The notes under the pieces were generated by a model. That model did not search any database, had not been told where the DNA came from, and saw only the letters and a list, made by a program, of their open reading frames with translations. The position numbers were made by a program, and so were the translations under genes. A stretch of 6,768 bases of DNA from Bacilli bacterium. Lineage in GTDB: Bacteria > Bacillota_I > Bacilli_A > RFN20 > CAG-288. Location: contig CAAGIQ010000068.1 in NCBI GenBank assembly GCA_900769965.1, positions 1-6,768 on the forward strand, read 5' to 3'. Shown one piece after another: positions 1-4,703 of this stretch; the first letter of the stretch is position 1; every line of letters starts with the position of its first letter.

Positions 1-1
1 A

Positions 2-58
2 AAAAATTACAATTATGAAAAATCGAAAACCCCAGTAGATTTTAAAGTACCAAAATAA
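2..58 (+). CDS. Possible C-terminal tail of a gene entering from the left
   Basis: Reading from base 2, the plus strand is open for 18 codons and ends with TAA at 56-58. The peptide (KNYNYEKSKTPVDFKVPK) has an ordinary hydrophilic protein-tail composition. The stop codon sits in the left arm of a strong hairpin whose plus-strand side is followed by a T run, as expected for the end of a rightward gene. A second frame is also open to a TAG at 36-38, so the frame choice is not certain. The product cannot be recognised from so few residues. The call rests mainly on the terminator next to it. Confidence 0.35.
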   Translation, partial: KNYNYEKSKTPVDFKVPK

Positions 59-89
59 CGTAGATCGATGTGGTCTACGTTATTTTTTT
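52..89. terminator. Bidirectional intrinsic terminator containing both stop codons
   Basis: Bases 52-64 (AAAATAACGTAGA) and 74-86 (TCTACGTTATTTT) form a perfect 13-bp stem with a 9-base loop. The loop can close further by C-G and wobble pairs. On the plus strand the stem runs into seven T (83-89), a classic intrinsic terminator. On the minus strand it gives a shorter U stretch (TTATTTT), so it may also end the leftward methyltransferase-like gene, whose TAA (80-82) lies inside the right arm. The TAA of the putative rightward gene (56-58) lies at the exactly mirrored position in the left arm. Confidence 0.8.
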
Positions 90-1114
90 GATACTAGTTC
101 TTTGATATTAGAATCGCTTAAGAATTCTTCGATATCGTTAAATGAGTTAAATTCTAAATCCTTAGTTAACTCATTAAGATATGAATAGATGTCGTTTTCT
201 TTTCTAAGGTAATTAATGGTTTCATTGTCTTCGTTATTGTAAAGATCCATAAGGTCTAAAAGATATCTTCTTAACATGACTACAAAGGAGTTTTCTATCC
301 AGAAATGATAGTTTTCTTTATCTTGTTTCTTAAAATCTAAGTAGAGTTTTAATCCGTCGTCTTCGTTGCGGTAGATATCGATAAATATGTAGTCGTAAAG
401 CGATTCTTTTTTAAATTTAAAAGCGTCTTCTTCGATGATAATAATCTTTTCTTTATGAGAGAACTTATTAAGGATATGCTTTTTAAAGAAAGAAATAATG
501 TTTTTATCCTTTTCGACGATAGTTACAGTTTCAACTTCATCCTTTAATGAGCACATATAGGCGAAATAGCCGATACCTAAGCCATAGGTTAAAACATTAC
601 CTTTGGCGTTCAAGATATCTTCTTTCATCGTTTCAATCTCGTATGGAGATAAAGACATCCATATAACTTTGTTTTGAGTGAGACTTATATAGGAATAATC
701 GTGCTCGAAATAGCCTAAAGAAGTAATTTCTTCATAGTTTTTAGTAGTTGTAACATCTTTTATTACAAAAGGTTCGTAAGCTTTTAGTTTAACTGTTTTA
801 AAAGCTATTTTACCTTCTTTAATTTCATCTAGTTTGATGTTTTTATAATAAGGGTTATCTAAATAATCGCTTTCGTTTAACTTAATTAGCTCATATCCGA
901 GAAAGAAAGAAGGTTCTTCGCCATCAAGAAGGTAATCGTCGAGTAGCTTAGTACATTCCTCTTTTGAAAGAGGTCTTTTTAAGTTTGATAAAAGATACCT
1001 ATCTTTGCTCGAAAGAAGGGTAACAAAAGTCGAGGAATTATAGATGTTATTATTTAGTGTTTCGATGAGTCTTTCAAATCTAAGAGAAGAAGCTCCGTTT
1101 AATTTAATTTTCAT
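80..1114 (-). CDS. SAM-dependent methyltransferase-like protein, spermidine-synthase-like fold
   Basis: A 344-residue soluble protein with a Rossmann-type SAM-binding half. Motif I is VLTYGLGIGY (residues 174-183, glycines 178/180/182). The acidic residue expected to hold the SAM ribose is E201 in VTIVEKD. Motif II is IIEEDAF (226-232), and YDYIFIDIY (240-248) is the motif IV-like strand. Residues 1-160 form a separate alpha/beta region with no motif I know, ending in WMSLSPYEIETM (152-163) just before the SAM domain. The order resembles spermidine synthase-like proteins, but no amino-acid or polyamine-binding signature is evident, so the substrate is unknown. There is no good ribosome binding site. 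The start ATG overlaps the TGA of the upstream YhhN gene (ATGA), which implies translational coupling and one transcript. It is probably an enzyme, though loss of activity cannot be excluded. Confidence 0.8.
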   Translation of the reverse strand: MKIKLNGASSLRFERLIETLNNNIYNSSTFVTLLSSKDRYLLSNLKRPLSKEECTKLLDDYLLDGEEPSFFLGYELIKLNESDYLDNPYYKNIKLDEIKEGKIAFKTVKLKAYEPFVIKDVTTTKNYEEITSLGYFEHDYSYISLTQNKVIWMSLSPYEIETMKEDILNAKGNVLTYGLGIGYFAYMCSLKDEVETVTIVEKDKNIISFFKKHILNKFSHKEKIIIIEEDAFKFKKESLYDYIFIDIYRNEDDGLKLYLDFKKQDKENYHFWIENSFVVMLRRYLLDLMDLYNNEDNETINYLRKENDIYSYLNELTKDLEFNSFNDIEEFLSDSNIKELVSKK

Positions 1115-1779
1115 AAGTTCAATGTTAAGATAAATCCGAGAACTATGGAAAGTTCTGCTAGAAGATATGTTAACATAATCGGGAAATCTCTTCTAGGAAT
1201 ATCTCTATGGAAAGTCGTAATAAATAGTATTGTATCTGAGATGAAGTAGAAGATGTAACCTAATAATATTAAAAGGTAAAGAGGATTATATGTAATTATC
1301 GTTGCTACGACACTAAAGTAGGCATTGATGAATAAAAAACAAACATAGAGGCTGTAGCTTGCTCTTTTATCTAAATTTTTCATATATGGTTTAATGAGGA
1401 AGAAGCTTAGTAATCCGAAAACTATAGTTAAGACACCTAAAATTATATAGATAGAGAAATGAATTCGATCTAAGCCTGAGCGAGAAATCAATAAATATGT
1501 ATGAATGAGGTGAGCAACTAAAAATAAAGTTCCTCCAACTACGAAAATTTTCTCGTTTTTATTAAATAACAAGAAGATATCTCCCACAAAGCAAAAAAAG
1601 CATGCGATGTAGATAAGATATGATGAAGGTGAATAGAAGAGAACTGCTAAACCAAGAGTTAAAAGCAAAGTCGGTTTAGTAATTTTTCGCCATTTTTCAT
1701 TTTCTTTATAGCAAAAATAAAGGTGGATTATAGATAGTATTGCAAAGAGGGAAAACAAAATATAACTTAATATAAACAT
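1111..1779 (-). CDS. YhhN/TMEM86-family membrane protein, probable lysoplasmalogenase
   Basis: A 222-residue, highly hydrophobic protein with about eight predicted membrane segments (roughly 2-23, 37-49, 54-72, 78-98, 108-129, 141-163, 166-189, 200-221), the usual size and topology of the YhhN family. Family landmarks are in order: TKP (34-36), GDIFLL (66-71), GGTLFLVAH (82-90) and a late SD pair (181-182). The conserved aspartates D67 and D182 are the likely catalytic polar residues inside the membrane. Characterised members hydrolyse the vinyl-ether bond of lysoplasmalogens, releasing a fatty aldehyde and a glycerophospho-compound. Whether this host makes plasmalogens is not shown here, so that activity is inferred. 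Start support: GAAAGG (1788-1793 on the minus strand) lies 8 bases before the ATG, behind a good promoter. It is first gene of a two-gene operon with the methyltransferase-like gene, overlapping it by 4 bases. Confidence 0.87.
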   Translation of the reverse strand: MFILSYILFSLFAILSIIHLYFCYKENEKWRKITKPTLLLTLGLAVLFYSPSSYLIYIACFFCFVGDIFLLFNKNEKIFVVGGTLFLVAHLIHTYLLISRSGLDRIHFSIYIILGVLTIVFGLLSFFLIKPYMKNLDKRASYSLYVCFLFINAYFSVVATIITYNPLYLLILLGYIFYFISDTILFITTFHRDIPRRDFPIMLTYLLAELSIVLGFILTLNL

Positions 1780-1800
1780 AATAAAAGCCTTTCACATATT

Positions 1801-1828
1801 ATTATATATGTAACCGCTTTTATTTCAA
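1801..1828 (-). promoter_or_regulatory. Promoter of the YhhN-methyltransferase operon
   Basis: On the minus strand TTGAAA (1823-1828) is separated by 16 bases from a perfect TATAAT (1801-1806). This is a close match to a housekeeping sigma promoter. Transcription would begin near 1793-1796, right at the GAAAGG ribosome binding site, giving a very short leader. A LacI/CcpA-like operator sequence fills the spacer. An inverted repeat ACATAT-N6-ATATGT (1794-1811) also overlaps the -10 box. Confidence 0.7.
1809..1822. promoter_or_regulatory. cre-like (LacI/CcpA family) operator in the promoter spacer, one mismatch
   Basis: TGTAACCGCTTTTA matches the Gram-positive catabolite-responsive element consensus TGWNANCGNTNWCA at every defined position except the 13th (T instead of C). 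It lies wholly within the 16-base spacer between the -35 (1823-1828) and the -10 (1801-1806) of the YhhN operon, where a bound repressor would block RNA polymerase. A closely similar but perfect match lies at the equivalent place in the nucleoside kinase promoter, which raises confidence that this one is real. The regulator could be CcpA or another LacI-family protein. Confidence 0.5.
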
Positions 1829-1904
1829 TTATTTTTAAAAATTCAAATGATTTTGTATGTCGTTTATACTCTTAAAACACTTTAATTGACCTAAATTTAT
1901 AAGG

Positions 1905-2795
1905 TTATTTATCATCTTTTAAAATCTCAGACACTTTTAAATCTACTTTTGTCTGATAGTCGATGTTATAGCTTTGGATTGCTTCATCTAAATAGTCTCT
2001 TTCAATCTGCTTTGGGACATAATCGTTAGCGGAGTAGTTATCTAGATCTGAAGAAGTTCTTTCGATAAATTGAACATATTCTTTTTCAAGTCTCTTCTCA
2101 TCGAATTTTTCGTTGGAATTTCTAGAAGGGTCATAGACTTCAGAAAGAGTGATAGTCATCCCTGGTTTTAAGAAGTGTTTTAATAATCCTTTAGGTTTTC
2201 TATAGGTGGTGCAGGCGAAAACTACAGGTTTTGAGAAAACACGTGGATATTTAAACGATCCAGGTCTAACAGGGCGTTGCTTAGTATAGTAAGGCCAAAT
2301 AGTTCCTTCAGGGTAAATAACAAAGCAGTAATTCTTATTTAAGTAATATTCCATACCTTTTAAGAAGTTTTTAGCGGAACGAAAATCTCCAGGAAGAGGA
2401 AAAGCTCCAAGCATTCCTAATATGACAGCTAAGCCTTTACTAGCAACAAAGGTATCTGCTAAAGATACGACAATAGTACGTTTTGGACGAGCTGTGAAAA
2501 TGTGTTGAGAAAAGCCGTCGACCCATAAAGTGTGATTAGAATATATGAAGTAACCGGTATTTTTAAGTTGTTTTAAAACTTTTCTATTCTTAACTTTTAC
2601 CCTGTAGAAAAGCTTTCCTACTAAGTAAAGAACAGGAATTGCGACTAAGTAATAAATCAAAAAAGAAATGGCTCTATAAAAAATGTTGGTATGAATGTAC
2701 TTGTAATTAGAAGGAATTTTTCTATTTTTCTTTTCAACACCTTCGCCGAAATCATCTCTTTTTTCTGGAGTATAGATATAAGTTCGTCTTTTCAT
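1905..2795 (-). CDS. PlsC-type lysophospholipid acyltransferase
   Basis: A 296-residue protein of the glycerolipid acyltransferase (PlsC/LPLAT) superfamily, whose members typically acylate lysophosphatidic acid to phosphatidic acid at the cytoplasmic membrane. The catalytic block is SNHTLWVD (86-93), giving the NH-x4-D motif with H88 and D93. LGAFPLPGDFR (129-139) corresponds to the motif II region. YPEGT (161-165) is the substrate-binding motif III, and RPGSF (177-181) followed by KPVVFA (189-194) corresponds to motif IV. The usual arginine after PEGT is an isoleucine here, so this is a divergent subfamily and the exact acceptor is uncertain. A charged N-terminus of about 35 residues precedes one hydrophobic segment (39-63), likely the membrane anchor. 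AAGGTGAT lies 3-5 bases before the ATG. It sits behind its own TATAAT and after the kinase terminator, so it is probably transcribed alone. No clear terminator follows it. Confidence 0.87.
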   Translation of the reverse strand: MKRRTYIYTPEKRDDFGEGVEKKNRKIPSNYKYIHTNIFYRAISFLIYYLVAIPVLYLVGKLFYRVKVKNRKVLKQLKNTGYFIYSNHTLWVDGFSQHIFTARPKRTIVVSLADTFVASKGLAVILGMLGAFPLPGDFRSAKNFLKGMEYYLNKNYCFVIYPEGTIWPYYTKQRPVRPGSFKYPRVFSKPVVFACTTYRKPKGLLKHFLKPGMTITLSEVYDPSRNSNEKFDEKRLEKEYVQFIERTSSDLDNYSANDYVPKQIERDYLDEAIQSYNIDYQTKVDLKVSEILKDDK

Positions 2796-2807
2796 AATAT
2801 CACCTTG

Positions 2808-2813
2808 ATTATA
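2808..2813 (-). promoter_or_regulatory. -10 box of the acyltransferase gene promoter
   Basis: The minus strand reads a perfect TATAAT here, immediately upstream of the AAGGTGAT ribosome binding site and 13 bases from the ATG. No convincing -35 box is found 16-18 bases upstream (the sequence there is A/T-rich, such as AAATTT). A second TATAAT at 2838-2843 is an alternative with an equally weak -35. Because a strong terminator ends the kinase transcript at 2850-2878, some promoter in this 54-base gap is expected. Confidence 0.45.
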
Positions 2814-2827
2814 GTAATATATATTAC
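2814..2827. repeat. Perfect 14-bp palindrome next to the acyltransferase -10 box
   Basis: GTAATATATATTAC is its own reverse complement over all 14 bases and abuts the -10 box (2808-2813) on its upstream side, in the promoter spacer. Its position is that expected of a repressor operator. It is not a match to the FapR or cre consensus as I know them. AT-rich DNA makes short palindromes more likely by chance, so an operator role is only a suggestion. Confidence 0.4.
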
Positions 2828-2849
2828 AAAAAATTTCATTATAATAAAG

Positions 2850-2878
2850 AAAAAACTAAGAACAAAAGTCCTTAGTTT
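2850..2878 (-). terminator. Intrinsic terminator of the nucleoside kinase gene
   Basis: On the minus strand, 7 bases after the kinase TAA, AAACTAAGGAC and GTTCTTAGTTT (2868-2878 and 2853-2863) form an 11-bp stem with one G-U pair and a TTTT loop. A run of six T follows (2855 down to 2850). This is a textbook rho-independent terminator and separates the kinase transcript from the acyltransferase gene. Confidence 0.87.
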
Positions 2879-2885
2879 ATTCTCT

Positions 2886-4526
2886 TTAAACATCTTTAAA
2901 GCAGGAACCGCCGATAAATTCACGCATCAAAGAATTATCTGGGACATCATCTTCTTCGATGTTAACTAGATACTTTAAGAAGAGGAGAAGTCTTCGACAA
3001 GTGATATAGCAGTCAGAATTCTTATCGACTTTAGCTAGAAGAGGATATGCGTATTCTTTCATGACGCATAGCTCATAAGGTAAGAATGAATTGAAGACGT
3101 AATCAGCTGATTCTTGAGTTTTATAGATCCATTTGAACTCGCCATTTCTAACAGAAGGCCACATCCTAATAGTTTCTTCAGCGGAAGCATGACGGAATTT
3201 AGAGTCTCTAACTATTCTTCTAAGAAGTCTTAAGTCAGTTAACGAAATAGGGTTGTGGTTATCGATGTTGATCTGGGCTTGTGGAGCGATAAAGATCTTA
3301 AACTTTTGAGATTTAGAAATAAGGGAAGTGAGATCATCGTTCAAAGCGTGAATACCTTCGATGATGATAGGTTGATTCTTTTCGACTTTTAACTTACGAC
3401 CAGGAACTCTCTTACCGAGTTTAAAATCGAAATGAGGAAGAACTACTTCATCACCTTCGATAAGTTGAAGCATTTGTTCGTTAAGCAACTTGATATCAAG
3501 CGCGTCAACTGATTCGAGGTCGATTTCACCGTTTTCATCTCTTTTTATCTCGTCTCTAGATAAATAATAGTCATCTATGGAGATACGAATGGCTCTTATA
3601 CCAATAGAAAGAAGCTGAAGTCTAAGCCTATTTGCAAAAGTGGTTTTACCAGAAGAAGAAGGACCAGCGATGCAGATAAGTCTAATCGGTGACTCGGATT
3701 TAATAATTCTATCTGTAAGCTCAGCTAACATGTTGCTGTGATGGGCTTCGCTCATCATTATAAAATCAGTAGAACCGAGTTCTTCAACCATCGAGTTAAT
3801 ACCGGAAATGGTATCGACTCCGACAAGTTTACCCCAATTTCTCGAGGCGTTAATCGTTTTGCTAAAGACGTTTTCTCTAACAAATGGTGGAAGTTCACCA
3901 TCAGATTCAGAACGAGGGAATTGAATCAAGAAACCAGGAGTAGAAGGGATAAATTTAAACTTGTTAAGATAACCAGTTGATGGAATCATATATCCGTACA
4001 TGTAGTCACGATAGTCTAAGCAGGCGTATTGATGAACCATCTGTTCGGAACGATATTTTAATATACCTAGTTTATCAGCCATGCCTAAAGACTTATAATC
4101 GCGTCTAGCTTCGGCTTTGGTAACTAAACGTTTGGTGATAGGCAAGTCTAGACTTATCAATCTTTTAACTTCATCTTCAATCGCTTTTAACTTGGTGAGA
4201 TTGATGGTGTATTTCGTGTCTACTGGAGCACAGTACATGGTTCTAGAGATGTCGTTAGAAAAGATGACAGGCATCTTAGGATAAAGGTTATGAATAGCCA
4301 TAGAAATGACGTATCTAAGAGAATTTTTATATATTAAAACCGATTCGCTATCGACGATATTAAACAAGGTAATCTTACATGGTCCTTTAACTAGATAGCT
4401 TAGTTCGCGTAATCTTCCATCGACTTCTGCTCTTATGAAAGTGTGCTTTTTGTCTTCAGGAATAAGCTCTTCTATTTCGATTTCTTCGTTAGATTCATAG
4501 TTCAAAGTTAATGTTTCTTTTTCCAT
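2886..4526 (-). CDS. Nucleoside kinase (uridine kinase/phosphoribulokinase family) with ThrRS-like N-terminal domains
   Basis: A 546-residue protein that looks complete for the Bacillota nucleoside kinase family, presumably phosphorylating a nucleoside such as uridine with ATP or GTP in the cytoplasm for salvage. Residues about 28-56 resemble the end of a TGS domain. About 60-200 resemble the second additional (editing) domain of threonyl-tRNA synthetase. The kinase follows: Walker A GPSSSGKT (288-295), IDDYY (317-321), LPHFDF (363-368), IIIEGIHALN (387-396), and the lid arginines in RRIVRDSKFR (436-445) and MWPSVRNGE (455-463). The family tail REFIGGSCF (535-543) is intact. The editing-domain histidines are absent (N68 and Y72 in place of HxxxH, and YGYM in place of the later CGGTH), so tRNA editing is not expected. 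GAAAGGA lies 9 bases before the ATG. It is monocistronic, with a promoter containing a cre-like operator and its own terminator. The precise nucleoside substrate is unknown. Confidence 0.9.
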   Translation of the reverse strand: MEKETLTLNYESNEEIEIEELIPEDKKHTFIRAEVDGRLRELSYLVKGPCKITLFNIVDSESVLIYKNSLRYVISMAIHNLYPKMPVIFSNDISRTMYCAPVDTKYTINLTKLKAIEDEVKRLISLDLPITKRLVTKAEARRDYKSLGMADKLGILKYRSEQMVHQYACLDYRDYMYGYMIPSTGYLNKFKFIPSTPGFLIQFPRSESDGELPPFVRENVFSKTINASRNWGKLVGVDTISGINSMVEELGSTDFIMMSEAHHSNMLAELTDRIIKSESPIRLICIAGPSSSGKTTFANRLRLQLLSIGIRAIRISIDDYYLSRDEIKRDENGEIDLESVDALDIKLLNEQMLQLIEGDEVVLPHFDFKLGKRVPGRKLKVEKNQPIIIEGIHALNDDLTSLISKSQKFKIFIAPQAQINIDNHNPISLTDLRLLRRIVRDSKFRHASAEETIRMWPSVRNGEFKWIYKTQESADYVFNSFLPYELCVMKEYAYPLLAKVDKNSDCYITCRRLLLFLKYLVNIEEDDVPDNSLMREFIGGSCFKDV

Positions 4527-4544
4527 AATCTATTTTCCTTTCTT

Positions 4545-4563
4545 GCTGCCTTTTTTAGGTAGC
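4545..4563 (-). other. Small inverted repeat in the kinase mRNA leader
   Basis: On the minus strand GCTACCT-AAAAA-AGGCAGC can fold into a short hairpin with one A-C mismatch; the plus-strand version has a G-U pair instead. It begins about where the kinase transcript should start and precedes the ribosome binding site (4536-4542). It may shape the 5' end of the mRNA. It is too small and imperfect to call a riboswitch or attenuator, and no T run follows on the kinase strand. Confidence 0.3.
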
Positions 4564-4564
4564 C

Positions 4565-4579
4565 CATTTATGATAAATG
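4565..4579. repeat. Inverted repeat over the kinase -10 box
   Basis: CATTTAT-G-ATAAATG is a perfect 7-bp inverted repeat with a single central base. It covers the kinase -10 box (4570-4575) and overlaps by two bases the cre-like operator (4578-4591). It could be a second operator half-site pair or chance symmetry in AT-rich DNA. Confidence 0.3.
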
Positions 4580-4598
4580 ATAACGCTTACATTTGCAA
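4570..4598 (-). promoter_or_regulatory. Promoter of the nucleoside kinase gene
   Basis: On the minus strand TTGCAA (4593-4598, 4 of 6 to consensus) is separated by exactly 17 bases from TATCAT (4570-4575, 5 of 6). The predicted start near 4563 gives a leader of about 37 bases with a GAAAGGA ribosome binding site. The spacer contains a perfect cre-like operator. Confidence 0.6.
4578..4591. promoter_or_regulatory. cre/LacI-family operator in the kinase promoter spacer
   Basis: TGATAACGCTTACA (TGTAAGCGTTATCA on the other strand) fits the catabolite-responsive element consensus TGWNANCGNTNWCA at every defined position. It falls entirely between the -35 and -10 boxes of the kinase promoter, so binding of CcpA or another LacI-family protein should repress the kinase. 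It also lies about 85 bases upstream of the DUF2130 -10 box, so an effect on that divergent gene is possible but less likely. Confidence 0.65.
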
Positions 4599-4675
4599 GA
4601 CAATATTATTGATTAATCTAAAAAATATGTAAGACTTATGATTTAGTTATTTTATATGTTTTGTTATTTTTATTA

Positions 4676-4681
4676 TATAAT
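4676..4681 (+). promoter_or_regulatory. -10 box of the DUF2130 gene promoter
   Basis: A perfect TATAAT lies 22 bases before the ATG at 4704. The -35 region at the right distance is weak (TATATG or nearby A/T-rich hexamers) and there is no extended -10 TG. A start near 4688 would leave only about 16 leader bases and would put the upstream in-frame ATG at 4656 outside the transcript. Confidence 0.5.
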
Positions 4682-4692
4682 AGAGAAGCGAA

Positions 4693-4699
4693 GAGGTGA
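4693..4699 (+). promoter_or_regulatory. Ribosome binding site fixing the DUF2130 start at 4704
   Basis: GAGGTGA, a strong match to the anti-Shine-Dalgarno complement, lies 4 bases before the ATG at 4704 (7 bases from GAGG). No comparable site precedes the in-frame ATG at 4656. The 16 extra residues that start would add (beginning MFCYFYY) are encoded by the promoter region. Confidence 0.8.
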
Positions 4700-4703
4700 A
4701 AAT

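Noticed and set aside
1860..1904. Possible terminator after the acyltransferase gene
   Set aside because: The only symmetry is a weak CCTTATAAATTTAGG-type repeat without a stable GC stem or a T run; I could not support a terminator.
2691..2969. Rightward open frame of 92 codons
   Set aside because: It runs antisense through the start of the acyltransferase gene, its promoter, the kinase terminator and the kinase C-terminus. It has no ribosome binding site and no recognisable protein features.
3738..3980. Rightward open frame of 80 codons
   Set aside because: It lies wholly antisense inside the conserved nucleoside kinase gene and has no family resemblance.
4621..4660. Repeated ATATGT and TAAG-A-CTTA symmetry in the divergent intergenic region
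   Set aside because: The elements are too short and AT-rich to distinguish from chance.
4656..4703. Upstream ATG extending the DUF2130 protein by 16 residues
   Set aside because: It overlaps the TATAAT at 4676-4681 and has no ribosome binding site. The ATG at 4704 has GAGGTGA just before it and begins the conserved N-terminal sequence.
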